DNA of 64,000 nt from Gorsachius magnificus (taxonomy: Eukaryota > Chordata > Aves > Pelecaniformes > Ardeidae): contig CM067084.1 of assembly GCA_034008185.1 (NCBI GenBank), forward strand, positions 42,793,099 through 42,857,098, written 5' to 3'. Positions 1-13,460 of the stretch are shown here, one piece after another. Below the pieces are notes generated by a model, which had not been told where the DNA came from, did not search any database, and saw nothing but the letters and a program-made list of their open reading frames with translations. The position numbers and the translations under genes were made by a program. Every line of letters starts with the position of its first letter. The first letter of the stretch is position 1.

Positions 1-3000
1 AATCACTCAGAAAGTTGGGTGAAACCACAGTGTGAAACAAGGCCCTGAGGAAAGTAAATATGACAGCTTTAGAATTAGTTTTGAGATCTGATAGGAATTA
101 GTATATAAGCTGGGGAAAGGCAAGGGCAGATTCAAAATGAGGGAGTAAGAAAAGACGCAGCCAGCAGGCGCAAAGCCCTGAATATGTTGGATTTTTTGAT
201 ATTGGGGTCCCTGCAGGAGAAGGAAGATAAATGAGCAGATTTCAAGAGCTATTTATTATTTTTCTTGTGATAAGACATGTAAGAAATAGTAAGTGGGAAA
301 TGCTTAGTTGTTCTTCCAGGTTATCCATGCAATCTTTAAACTGAACAGGGGTACCCCATGCTTGTAGTAAATGGTAGCTTTCATCCACCGAGTTTATTGT
401 AGATCAAATGTGCAGTGATTAAAGCTGAAAAGCTGGATAAAAATGAATTGCGGTGATGTTGCAATGGAAGCTTAAAAGGGGAGGGTGAAAGACCATTCTA
501 CGGTAAAGATGCTCTGAAGTGTCAGGGCTCTTGGTGAAGAACTCTATTGTCATCAATAGTATAAGCTAGGATTACAGGAATATTATTTTAACCCCTTGGC
601 TTTGCCATGAACATCTGTGTAGAATTCACCCACTGGGCTTCTGAACACATCATGCACACTCATGTCTCCACTGATCTGAATGCAATGTTAACAACATTGA
701 TTCATTGTTGTGGTGATTATGCTCAATGCAGAAAAAAATTAACCTTGAAAAACAGTAAATTTACTTTCCTTCGAAATCTTTGTACCCCATGCAGATGTTA
801 ATTATTTCCTATGCTATTTCTGTCATTTAGGTGAAGGATCCATGTGTGCCTTCCATGACCCCAACTAGGTTGTTAGCCGCAACAGAGAAACAGGACTTCA
901 GAGGGAGTTGCTAACCTTCACTGAATAGCCTGTCAGCCAGAGAATGATACAGAGCACCTTCAAAAGGTCCCCTAAGTAATGAGCACTATGGAGGGTTATA
1001 ATGGGCCCATCATTAGCTCCAGCTAATACTTTGACCTAATGCCCACATATACTACAGGTGTCACGCAGGGCCACCATAGGATTAATCTGCAGGATGTTTT
1101 GTGGCTATACGATGACAACACATTTCTTCAGCATGTTTCCCAACTTGTAAGCCTTTATATGTATTTCGTATAATGCAAGTAGATTATGACCTCTTGCTTA
1201 TATTGTTTACTTTTTTCCTCAAGCTCAGTCACCCACAGCGGCAAATGAATCTAGTACCTAGCCATGCAAAAGAGAAAAATAGAGAGTAAGGCACTAAAAG
1301 CTTACTCTGTAACAAGAATGTAACAAAATGTAAATACAGCTGCTAGGAAGACTTGTCCTTCCTCCTATTGTGTGTTCTTTCCTTCAGCTGTTTTTTTAAT
1401 TTTTTTTTCCCCAAATCCTGGTATTACTTAAAATTTTGAAAAGGATGAAGACTTGTGCACTCCAACTCTGCATATGTTTTTATGGGTCTCCTGTAAACTC
1501 ATCCCTCCATCCATGGAGGTCTTGCTTTCATGGTAAGTAATTTGTTTTGATCTTCCCATTGGTCTGTCTGTTTTCCATTTTATCAAACATTTACTTATTC
1601 ACTCAAGAAGTTGGACATTCTTGCCTTCATACTTGATGGTTAAGGATCCTAATTATTGTAGTTGTTAAGGATTCACCTTCTCAGAAGTTACAGCTTTCCT
1701 TGCTTTCATGTTGGTAGTTTCTTTATATCACTTCCTAAAGAATGACAGTCATTTTGTAAGCTGAACTGAGCGAATGCTAATGTTACACATATTTCTCAAC
1801 CAGCTTGAGGGACAAATTCATCTGACTCCACTTGTCTGCACTCATCCCCACATGGTGTAAGCAGTTATATTTTATTAATCTATGCAGTCAAACTGCTGAG
1901 TAAATTTCATGTGACTGTAACCTGGCAGTCATACTGTGAATGCATCAATTATAAAAAGGCAATTCAAACAGTTTTTGCCCAGTAATGCCAAATAGTCATC
2001 AAAAGTTTATGATCAACTCATTTAACAATAGGATATTTAATATAAGAAGGAGGCAATATTTGACTGATAGGTGCCTACTTTTAAATTCTTTGCACACACA
2101 ACACACTCCAATAATATTTTTGTATTCTTTTATCATTTATATTAAAAACATGCGCACCCAAGATGCTGGGTGTTACTCGGACTTACAAAGATGAAGAAAC
2201 AGAATTCGAGCTCATGCTCCAACATGAGTTTATTAAAGCAAAAACATCTAAAAAGATGGTAAAAACATATGCTCTTTACAGATGACACAAATTGAGCTAA
2301 AATTTCTACTTAGCTTGTAAACAGAAAGCTTATTTTCAGATTCACTCAGATACAGAGTGCAGGTTAGATATTTGTGTGGACATTCATACAGAATTTTTTT
2401 CTTTAAATTAAGTAACTCTAGATGAACACAAGTCGCTTTTCTCTCTATGCAGGAACTTGTCAAGAGACAAGAACATAGTTCATGAAGAAATCTGAGCTGT
2501 TAGTTTAAAATCAGTATTACCAAAGCCTACTGTATTTCTGACTACCTTTATAATGAACTTTTAGGTTAACTATGCACATTTGATGCTGAAATACTTGTTA
2601 GAAATGGATTCTGCATAGCTCTGCCAATTTAAATAACTTATTAAAGGCCCTATTATTTTGTGGAGTTGGATAATGTTAAACTCTAAAAGGCCATTGCAAA
2701 TAATTTCATTCATGGAGAGACAGCACTTACCAGAGGAGAGAAAAGAAAGTATTTTGGATGACATTTAACTTGACTTCATTTGGGCACAAGACCTTGAAAT
2801 TCTCATGGTGGCTTACTGAGTACAAATTAATGTTTTGTTAGTGGTTTTTTTTTGTGTGTGGTTTTTTTTTCCTTTCTCAATTGAGTTATTTTCAGGGACA
2901 TTCAAGCACTCTCAGTGCAGTCTTCTTTTCCTAAAAAAAAAAAAATAATCAAAAGAATGAAAACTTCTCTTGAGACCAAGCTATTCAGTGCTTAAAATGA

Positions 3001-3900
3001 TAAAATCTGGTCAATCCATGTTTGTTGTTTCTTTCTCTATAGCCACTAAAAATAAATCCTTCAGGAGAACATTTCTTCGGCTCACTTTTTCATTATTTCC
3101 AGAGGCAAAAGCTGGCAAGGCAATTTATAATTCAATTTTTGCTAAATCCACAACACCTAATATATATGTCAGGCATTTCAACAGCAGGGTACTTTGGGGA
3201 TAGGTGATAAATTGTACTGATTATAAGTGCAAGCTGTTCTTCCAAAACATCATATCAAAAAGAAGGCAAGTGTTATTAGGAGAATGTAATGTATCTTTAG
3301 AATGCCCAGAAACATAAGAGATAATCACTTCATGTGAATATATTTTCCCTTGAGTTTTACAGCTCAATATTAAGGTCTTACCATGTTTTTGATAACACTC
3401 ATCTGGAGGGAGGGACCATCATGGGTTGGTAGTCTTTCAGCAGCCACATAGCTCTTAGGCCTGCAATAATTCATTTCTCCCAAAAAAGGGCTTACTATGA
3501 AACCTGAAACATGGTCATAATAATTTTCTGACTATCCTGGTGTATGGGAAAAGTATAACTATTATTTTATAATATAATCTCCCCTGATCTTTTAAACATC
3601 TTTTCAATTTTTTCATGTATTTTCCTGTGAGATACACGTGACTTTAGCTGTTTATCAATACTGCTGAGAAAAACCAAAAAAGTTCTTCAGATTCAGCTTG
3701 GATGCCAAGATGAAACAGGCAAAAAGACAGTATGTCTTGGGATCTTTCCTCTTAGTTTCTGCTTTTTTAAAGTAAAACTTCAGGGGGAAGAAATCTGTTA
3801 ACTTTACTAAGTCGAGATTGACATATAAGCTACAAATAGAACAAAAAAATAGGTAAAAAAAAAAGATAGTTGAGATTAGAAAGAGTGATGTAAACCTTTT
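1..3900. other. Unique AT-rich noncoding sequence
   Basis: No gene, repeat family or clear regulatory block recognised. Open frames here are short and lack splice or start support. A donor-like CTCTG|GTAAGT on the minus strand at about 2724 has no coding partner. A13 run at 2933-2945. Confidence 0.6.
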
Positions 3901-3903
3901 CAC

Positions 3904-4026
3904 CTTTTCGTCATTGGTCTGAATGTAGCTTGGCTGGTTTTGACTTGGCTGCTCCTTGTTTGTCTTGCCAACCATAATCTGCATCCTGCTCAGACTCTCA
4001 GAGGAACTGTCTGGATTTGTGACCAT
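3904..4026 (-). other. Candidate minus-strand start exon (41 codons)
   Basis: On the minus strand an ATG in a good Kozak context (ATACCATGG) opens a polar frame (contains SSSESLSRMQIMVGK and EQPSQNQPSYIQT). It reaches AAG|GTGAAA at 3904-3903, a usable donor, after which the frame turns into low-complexity phenylalanine and leucine. A TAA lies four codons upstream of the ATG. The abrupt change from polar protein-like composition to intron-like composition at the donor is what makes it stand out. Not recognised. Confidence 0.25.
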
Positions 4027-4118
4027 GGTATTGATTTAGGACCCATCCTATACTGTCATCCTGTTTTAGGCATATTTCCTTCTCTTTAAAAACTCAGGAA
4101 GTTATTTTCTTGCTTTAA

Positions 4119-4133
4119 GGGGGGGGGGGGGGG
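4119..4133 (+). repeat. Poly(G) run of 15
   Basis: Fifteen consecutive G in otherwise AT-rich DNA. The length may be an assembly or sequencing artefact. Confidence 0.9.
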
Positions 4134-7100
4134 ACGACCCTTATTAATTTTTATAAAACAGATAAAATTCAGCTTAAAGGCAAGAAAAAAATTTTTAAAA
4201 TTTCTGGGTTTGGAGTAGAAAAAGGCAGTTCCAACAACTCCTGTTCTATCCCATTTCTATTTGTTTGCTACTTTCATTTCTCAGTTTCTTCCAAATTGTG
4301 TCCTAAGCCTTCTCAGAAGTTCTCTTCACTGTAGATAATATCTGAAATGTTCTGTAGATTAAAGTCAGTATTCCAGGTGGTAAAAAACCACTCTCTGCCA
4401 CGATGCTTTTCAATCGCATTTTTCTACCAGAATTTCCATTTTGCTTTGCATCTACTATTTAAGCTACTTTTTATGGAAGAAGGAGGATTTCCACTGTAAA
4501 ATAAAAGTCTCCTCTTAGTTGCTACCAGATGGGAAAAAAAAAAAGGTGAAACTTCTCAACAGCATGTTTCAAAATTTTGAAAATATCAATTTTCTTTCAC
4601 ACTTCTAATGAAAACATAGAATACCTTTTTTTTTTACATTTTAGTCAGTATTACTGATTCCATGAGCCCACTTTTAAACTGAGCCTTGCATAAAAGAATA
4701 CAGCAGTGAAAATGAGAACTGAAACAGAGAAGGAAAAACTCTCGCCCTCCTTCTGAAAGAGATTGTCAGATCAGCAACTTAAGGGACCTGAGCACAGAGA
4801 AGATTTTTTTTTTCTTTCTCTCTTTTGCAGCAATCCCCCTCACCCTCAAACTCTTAGTTTTGTCCCTTTCGCATCCACCTAAACTCATTTAATGAAGAAG
4901 ATGAACAAAAGTGGAAAACAAATGATCACTCATGAACCAGACCAGCTTAGTGTGCACACTTGTCTGAAAGACTGATGAGATAATACCTGCAAAAGAATGG
5001 TCTGCTCTGACAGGAAAAGGAGAACCAATGTATCCAGAACACCCAATAGCTCATCTGGCAGTAAATGAGGGGTCAAAATGTCAATCTTCCAGTCCTGCCC
5101 CTTGTGGTGTTAGAAATCTATTAAAGAAGTCTTAACAGCTATTCAATAGTATTATAGGCATTCTTATAGCATGGATGGGAAATTAAAAATAGGTGGAACT
5201 ACAGATAGCAGAGAGGCACTCTCAAAGTAAAAATGAAACAAAGTTGGAGAAAGATTGAAAAATACACTGCAAAAAAAGTTACTGAGAAATAGAAAATCTC
5301 TGGCAAAATGCAGGAAAAGAGGTGCTTGAAGATATTTGAAGAAATAGCACAGAATAAAGTGAGGAAGAATCATGAAGGTGTTTGCCCTTTTATTTTAATC
5401 TTTCCCTTTGAAATTCAAAAATAATTCCTTAAAGAATGGAGAAAAATGTAGCTGAGAATTGCCTGCTCGTGACTGATGTTACCAGGCAGGCATGGTTTCT
5501 GTTTGGCTACATTTCTTGGGCACAGAAGGACACTGTGTTATAATACCCTACTAGATAAAGACATGCTGAAATTCATAAGGCTGTTAGCTGAACCTAATCT
5601 CACACTGGCAAAAGCTGTTCCTACATCAAGCCAGATCAAATCAGCTGTTAATAATGCAAAGATGTCATTGCTTCCCAAAAGAGATTCGTAGCACAGCTTG
5701 TAGGAGAGATTAATATTATTTGGACATTGTCTACCATATGAGTAGAAAGGTTTTTGTTTTTCCTGAAGAGCTTTTGAAAGAGCAAAGAAAGGATCTAGAC
5801 TAGAGGATTTAAACTATCCCTTATTTTCTTATAATTTTCCATTAGGAAAATTAAAATTTGGGCTTCCATTTATACAAAATTCCAATTATGGATACATTCT
5901 TGGCCTCAAAGAGCGTGGTGGAGAAGAAGGTAATTTTTTTAGAGTGAATGTTTACTTTTGGACATATTTGCTTATGCCCTGCTGACACATTAATGGGCTT
6001 GTTAGACACCCTATGACTTTAATGAGACAGGATTGAGGCTGGTGTAAATATCCTCAAGCCAGTGTAAAAAACATTGTTCTCAACCTTCTGGAATATGGGA
6101 AGATGCAAATGTTATGACTACGGTCTTTTTTTTTCTTATTCTTGATATTTTTGGTGGGGGAGGGCTTACTAATTAGTCATTAGATTTTGGAGACAGTATC
6201 ATATCTTCTGCTCTTCTATGAATTTCTGCACAAAAATCTAGAATCCGAACCACTGGCGTGGTGTTTCTAAGACCTCTCTAGCTGAAAGCGAAGGTTGTAT
6301 GTTTTTATTAGTCTGAAGGGCCTTGAAGCCAGGCAAAGCATAAACTTGATATTGAGATACAAACAACTTTTTCCAAAATAAATATAAATGTAGCTCCTCC
6401 TGAATATGATAATTATTAAGCAGAGTGTTAAAAATGTTACTAGCCCTTTATCTGGGACATTAAGAAAGACAACTTCAGCCCTCACACAGAGGCCAGACTT
6501 CAGCCAGTCCCTTAGTTACGAGAGTGTTTCTGTACACTCCCTAAAATAGGAATAACCAAATAAAGATCCAGCCCTTTTCTCTCCTCTTCATAGAAATGGA
6601 GAGTGTAGCACTGACTTTCAAAAGATTTTACAGAAACATTCTGTAGGTCGCATGTGTTCCTTTAAGAGGTTCTGATACAGCATAGGAAGCAACGGGCGAA
6701 TAAGACAAGATGTGCAGCCCTGAGCAACATCGGAGCAGTATGATGTCAATGCTGAGGTGCCACTAAAGTGGCTCTTTGGGCTTTAAAGCCTTTTCTGATT
6801 GGGAAGAACGGACATATAGTCTCAATCACCCCCCAATCTCTGAATCTGGGCAGACGTAAATCTCATCTCCACAATTTTGATGAGGTTTTTAATGAATGAA
6901 AGCTCTTCAGGTGATGTCATTGGCCTGAAAACATAAGGTGGGATCAAAAAAGTACGAAGGAAGGTTTTCTTAAATTACTTCAAAGTAAATGCGATTTGGT
7001 TTTTAGTTAGTTCGAAAGCTTCTGTGACATGTATGCCTCCTGGCTTTCCTTTTACTACTGAATGTGGAGGAAAAAATACACATGCATCCATTTGAATATG

Positions 7101-10100
7101 GAACAGCGGGTAGTTCCATGTAAGATGCTCTCACTGTTTCATTATGAAAACCAAGTATTTAGGATTGAGATTTTTGTAAGAAACATTTTGGAGACTGCTG
7201 GCATTGAGGGCATGCAATCAGGGACAGATAGCAGGGCTGCAATTAATTTTATAATGCTGAGGGAATTTTAGTGAAGTTAAAATAAATAAATAGAGTTCTT
7301 GGGCAAATGGAAGTCAAACTTTCAATTACTCTAAAATAGATTCCGGCTCATTCGATCTAGCTGACACTTTGATGTGTTTAAATCTTTGCAGACACTATGT
7401 AAGAACTGAATCAAGGCCAACTACACCCCCTCTGTTCTTGCAAATGCAGAAGCCGTGGTATCTAAACAGTAAGAGGACCAGCTCTTTCAAGAAGGAAATT
7501 TGTAGAGATAACATGAACAGTGGCTGTCATTAAAAGTCAAATGACTACTTTTAGATGTTGTTGGCAAGGGTTATCAGAAGGCAAATATGGCACATTAGAT
7601 TACGCAACCTACTTGCAGAGTTTTGCTGTGTTTTCTTGCCTTAAGAGGATCATCTTGTGCTTTCAGATACAAAGACCGTGTTGCAAAAGGCCGAATTCAG
7701 CAAAAGAAGAAAAATGGCAATATCCATTTACTGTACTTCAACAGTAATTCCATAATCAGAGATCTCTTTTAGAGTATAAACATTTCCCATTCTACAGTTA
7801 AGATCCTAAAACTGCACACCAGTAGCAGTACTTTTACAGCAAACAACAAACCAAATTATTTATGTATCATGGTATTCACAAGATACCATTAAAAGCAAAG
7901 TTTGTGCTCTCAACAACTATTTCTGTTGTGAACTGGACACAAAAAAAAGTCTGGAAACACAAGGAAAACCAAAGACAGTATAATTCTAACACTTGGTTTT
8001 AATTAAAAACTTTTTCTAGACTTTCTGCCACATGTTGCTTGTATATATTATCAGGATACAGGACTGAATAGGAATTTCACTAAGGCTTGTTAACCCAATA
8101 TTCAGAGCAGTCCAGTGAAGAGAGGGAGACCAAACAGACAATAAATAGGGAAGGCTATGAAGTGCAGGTGAGATTCTTCCAGTGAAACTGAAGAGATGGC
8201 ACTTCATAGCATGAGATTCCAGAAAGTGATTGAAGGATCTGTAAGGATAATTAATCCTTTGTTTCATAACATGTTCTTCTGAATGTATAAACCATAAGCA
8301 ACAGCTGCTTACTAGACCTAAAAAGCCATTAAACAATTAAAAATTAAATCTTTCCTGAAGAAAAAAAAAGTTAGCTGTGCTCCAGATGAAGGTCCTGTGT
8401 GTATCTTGCAGGTTTTTTTTCCTTTGCAATTCACCAGTCTGTGAAGTTCTGTGTCAGTATCCTAAGCTGAATTTCCTGATTGCAAAGGCGGCAATTAAAA
8501 AAATTAACTCTGTGATTCACCTCAGGCTGGTGAATATCATGACATTCTAACTCATTCTATAAATACTCCAGTATATGATGCAGGACTGTAGCCAAATAAA
8601 CCGTGCTCTGATGGATTTGTAAGTAGATAGGAAGGTGGATCAGCTGAAAAAAGTTGTTATCTGAAAAAGGATTGACTTCCAAGGCTGCCTGTGAAATAGC
8701 TTTAGCCATGAAATATGTGCTAGAACAAGAAAGGAAAACCACAAGATGACAAAATGGGATGGATAAAGTGCATGACACAACAAAACAAAAAGCTTTCCTT
8801 AAAACTCCATTGTCATAACATATTCCTCCACTGGGTCCATGAACAAAACACTTCCCAGGAAGTGCAATGCAGGAGCAGGAGGTCGGCAAAAGTTATAGAT
8901 GGCGAAGCAAATGCAGCTGCTGTAGATGGAAAATGAGAGGTTCAGAACGGGGTATATAGCACAGAGCTGTGAGTAGGAGCAGCTCCGAACAGTGTGCTGA
9001 GCGCAGGATGGGAAAGTGCATAGGAATGAGCATATTCTGGGGCTGAGCTGAGCCGGGTATAATTGAAGCGTTCTTACAGACAAGCTACTTTAAGAAAAAA
9101 ATTATGTCACTCTTTTTACATTGCAAAAATGTAGTCTAGCATACCCTCGTGATGGGGAGTGCAGATACGGCGATAAGGCCAGGAGAGCTATGCTTGAGGT
9201 TAACTGAATGCCTAACATGTGTGTCCAAGTGGGAGGAAGCTGTGGTGAGACAAGAAATGAGAGAAATAATTCATTTTGTGTCTGGCATGATGACTGAATT
9301 TCTTTAAAGATGATTTCTGTGTATTGTGTAGGTTTGTGGGCTTTCGTGTCTGTCTTTATTGCTGCTACAAAGAAGTACATCTCTTTGCTAGGACTAAATT
9401 ATGATCACTTCAGTTTTGTAACTATTAATCAAGAGAAGGCATTTGCAAGCCTTTCCCAGCCACATATCCTTTGAGGGTTTTGAAAGCTATAGAATGCAGT
9501 TTGTTATCTGTCATTGTGAGGCTGTGCCAAGTTCCATGATGCAGTGAAAGCGAAGTCATACACTACAGCTGACACTTTCCCACTGACCTCAGCTTGTTGC
9601 ACTGCATAAACAGAAGCTATTACAAGTCAATATGGTTCCTGGAGCAGAGTTACGTGGAAAGGAGCGCAAGAAAGTTTTCCACATTTCTGCAAGGTTCAAA
9701 GCAGACAATGTGCTTTTTCTGTCAAAACAGCAGATGAGGCTGTCATATCCTCAGTTCACCTCATAAATAACAGGCAAAGAGGATGGTTGTGTAAGGCTGC
9801 AGTTCAAAAGGATTGAAAACTGACAGCAGACACTGCCTTTCCTCGACATGCTCACCTTTAGCTGTGCTTAATGGTGGGTATGTTTCAATTCAATACGTGC
9901 CTGTTTGCTCGACGAATCAGCACCCGGCCTTGTAGGCAAAGACTTGTAAGGGGAAGCCACTGGGGCACTGTGACAGCTTCTGGGAGCAGACACAGACCTG
10001 GGAGTGGGTCAATGGGCTTGAGGACCTACTGCAAACCTTGCCTGGGTTGGTGGCATCGGTCAGGGAAGGGGTGGGCAGGGGAGCCCTAACCTTCTGCTCT

Positions 10101-12749
10101 TTCTCTGAGCTGATCTGATCCTCTCCCTGTCTTTCTCTCCGGGTCCACAAAACAAGTGGTGAGGCCATGGCACCCTGTACTGGGGCATTTCATTTCCTCC
10201 CTTCCCCCCGTGATCTGCCAACGTAAACAACTGCCTACATTTACCTAAACCAAAAACCAGATCTGCCTCTAATCATGTTGGGTGACTGTTGACATGTGTA
10301 GAGTTTGATATTTTTATAATATTATATGTCTGCGATAATACTTCATTACAGTTATGTCCTTGGCTATAATTCTTTCAACACAGTCACTTTTGTACAGCCC
10401 TTTGAGTTACAGGAAAGCATTGTAAGGCCAAGTTTTGCTCTGACGGTCACATTACAATTCAGAAGATTTAGAATTAATCAGCATTTGATATACCTTAGAG
10501 AAAGAGCGGGCAATGTATTTATTTCTCTCATGTTTTCTTCTAGAGGAAATTGTGCGTGTGTTTGGGGGAAAAGGGAGAAGACTAAAATATTTTCTTTTTC
10601 CCTGCTCAGCTTTTCTTGTAATTTGAAACCATTACTGATGTGTTGTCATATAATATTATACTCCTCCATTTTACAGACTTTCAGTTATTTCCCTGATCAC
10701 TTACCTAGGCAGAGAGGAGAACATTAAACTATGACTTGCAAATTAGTATGCTGATCAACAGTTTGCATTATGAATCTGTGGTGGTTTTTTCTCTGTATAT
10801 AGAAAAATGTATGTTGGATTATGGTTTTAGTTTAATTTCTACAAAGTAAGCTGTCTTGTGATTTGAACAGCAGGAACTTGTTGTATTTTGAATGATCAAA
10901 CCTGGCAGCCTACCGTACCTTTCACAAAAGTTAAATTCTCTGCCTATGTCCTGCCTACAGTTTGCAAATTCACAAATGATATAGAGGATATGATATGATA
11001 TAATATAATATTCTATCATCAGCCAAAATGAAAGTTTAGACCTTTGAAAATGCATTTTTGACCTGTTAAAGATTTAAGAATATTTCCAATATTTTCTTGA
11101 AGTAACACTTTCTTTTGGATCCATCAAAACAATTCATTTAGATATAAATGAAATATATCGTGTTGACAAGTTTTTAATAATATACAAAGTAAATTTAAAG
11201 TGGCTTTAGAAATAGAACAGTCTGAAACTTGAAAATATTTCCACTATTTTTGAGACCAAGATAGTAATTATGTTTTCAAAGTTGCCCAATGTTTTCTAGA
11301 AATTTGTTCTAAAGATCATGGGGATGAACTGTTACCTGTGCCTTTGGTTTGAATCCTAAAAATAGCAAATTACACCAATAGAAAAATTTTTTATTCTGCC
11401 AGGAAGGTAGGGAACGAGTGCTTTTTCAGAAGCTCCTATGCCCAGACTAAATGCAGTTTCTGTAGTTGAATCTAATTTCTAGAAAAATTTCAGGAAGAAG
11501 TGCCTGACATGTCTCCAGTGTCCAGCATTTTCAAAAGATGCACATTTTGCGTCTGCCAAAGGATATATCTGATGCATCTCTCTACCCATAATCCTGAGCC
11601 CATAGGATTCTGGGCAAACCGAATGTGCCTCTTTTCCTGTTGATCCTAATGGGAGATGGAGGTGAACAAATCTACGCAGGAGCAACTGGGAGTGTGGTGA
11701 CTTAATCCTTAATGAGAATGGTAAGAATGTTTTTCTTATGCAATCTTATCATTAGACTGTCATCAGTAGTCAAGACACCACTATAATCTTTTTAGAGGTA
11801 GTCAGGATTATGGCCTTTCCTGGTTCACCTTACTACTGATGTTTGGCCTCAAGGCAGAGTTATTTCAGTGTCTCCAGATGGTACATGTTCTGCAAAGCTG
11901 CAGAGCATACAAGTTCAAGTATCTCCTTGTGCACAGAGTACAGTTTAAATCTTCATCATGCAAACAGTATGCACATATGTTATAACGCTCATGCTTGTGT
12001 TTTCCAGCAGAATGGTGGGAGCTCTTTCCTGATCACGTGTAAATGTCTCTCTGGTGGAGATTTGCACCTGAATTCCCACTATGGTCGATGTGGAGGTATC
12101 AGATCTAAAGTAGGTCCAAGGATACATGCCCAAACGTTACCCATTTCTCCACAAGATCTCTACAAGGAGATCCCTGTAAACACGTAAATTCAGTCAGATG
12201 AGGTGAATGCCTCCTCTTTCTACACCACTACTACAGTCTGCACTGTCAAAAACTACTTGCAGGTTTGAAATAAAGCTGCAGCCTCTTATTTCTCATATTA
12301 GCCTGATCTATCTCATCTTTTTATTTAATTTCTTGTTTTATGTGGAAGGGGAGAGGCTTGTAAAGGCAGGCATGGACTCTGCAGATGTAGGAGCTCGGAT
12401 AGATGTTTTGGAAGTGTAAGACACAAGGACTTGAGAGCGCAACCTGAGAACAGCTTCTGTTCTTCCTCTTGCTGACCCAGTTAGTGTTTAACCAGAGGGG
12501 AAAAGAATTGACATAAGGACTAGGCAGGAACTAGACCCAGCTGCTGTCTGTCTTTCCCATGAGTCCCCAAACCACTGAGCTTTTTGTGAAAGTCTCCCTC
12601 CCATTTTGATTTTATCCAGGTCATCCACCTTGGCCCTGAACTTTTTTCCTAGCAGATGTTAAATCAAAACGAAGCTTTTGCTTGCAAGAAGTTTTGTTTT
12701 GATGATTCAGCATAGTAAAAAAAAAAAAGAAAAGCAAACCCTAAAATGT
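4134..12749. other. Unique AT-rich noncoding sequence
   Basis: Only simple repeats are recognised (A11 at 4534-4544; pentamers at 10986-11010). A modest GC rise at 9900-10170 carries overlapping frames on both strands but no splice or promoter evidence. The 133-codon frame at 10326-10727 has low-complexity hydrophobic composition and is taken as chance. Confidence 0.55.
10986..11010 (+). repeat. Pentanucleotide TRATA repeat, five units
   Basis: Five tandem pentamers (GGATA, TGATA, TGATA, TAATA, TAATA) form an imperfect pentanucleotide microsatellite. Confidence 0.8.
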
Positions 12750-12905
12750 TCCCAATCAGCTTAGTTAGATAAACAAAGAATAAAGCAGTGTTGGGAGAAT
12801 ATAATTGACAGAATAATAACCTGGCTGATTACAATGACAGCTGCTGGTGTTTCACTTACTAAATTAAATATTCACGATCTCTTTTTCACTTAGGTGTTCA
12901 AACTA
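12750..12905. promoter_or_regulatory. Candidate conserved noncoding element
   Basis: The motif-dense segment contains ATAAACAAAG (forkhead/SOX-like), ATAATTGACAG and AATGACAGCTG (MEIS/PBX-type TGACAG next to TAAT and an E-box), and AAATTAAAT. There is no open frame and no repeat. The call rests on motif density only. Confidence 0.27.
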
Positions 12906-13314
12906 TAGATGGATCTTTTATTTTTCAATGAACCTTTCATCCTTTTACTGACATTTATTCTTCTTTTTATTCAATTAACACAGAAAGAAAGCTTCTGGCA
13001 AGGCAAGTCAGCTGTTGTCTGTGGAAAAGAGACATACAAATCTTGTCACATAGCTTTTATTTTTATGGTCAGGAACCCTCAGGCCTAGTATTAAGACAAC
13101 TTAGGCTTGTGTGGAACTTCGCTGTCTCCTGCACGCTCTGAAATAAGATTACAGGATGGAGAAGATCAATTTACTGAGGACATTTAAGCTCAGAATATTA
13201 AGCTTTTTGTGCAATCACATCTCCTCTCTAGCTGTGTGGCAGAAAAGCTAGCCACAAGGTCCTTGACAAATTAGATATTACCACATCTAACTGTGTATAT
13301 TTAAGCTTATCAAA

Positions 13315-13460
13315 CTGAATCGTTGCATTGTAACTGTGCTCTTACGCAGACAAGGACTCCATTTAATAAATGTGGTGCCATTTAATAGTAATTAATCACC
13401 CAACTAAAATGTCACATTAAGGTCAAAGAGACCAGAAGACAAAAAGAAGAGAACATTAAA
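13315..13460. promoter_or_regulatory. Candidate conserved noncoding element with nuclear-receptor-type site
   Basis: Contains TTTAATAAATG, TTTAATAGTAATTAATCACC and, at 13419-13428, AAGGTCAAAG. This is an extended AGGTCA half-site with the 5' A/T-rich base preferred by monomeric orphan nuclear receptors (ERR/NR5A type), followed by a weak second half-site. No coding content. Function is inferred from motifs alone. Confidence 0.27.

Noticed and set aside
5091..5115. TGCCCCTTGTGG as a further CTCF site
   Set aside because: One base short relative to the core spacing; conserved positions do not line up.
10326..10727. 133-codon plus-strand open frame
   Set aside because: No domain, signal peptide, splice or promoter support; composition follows local base content.
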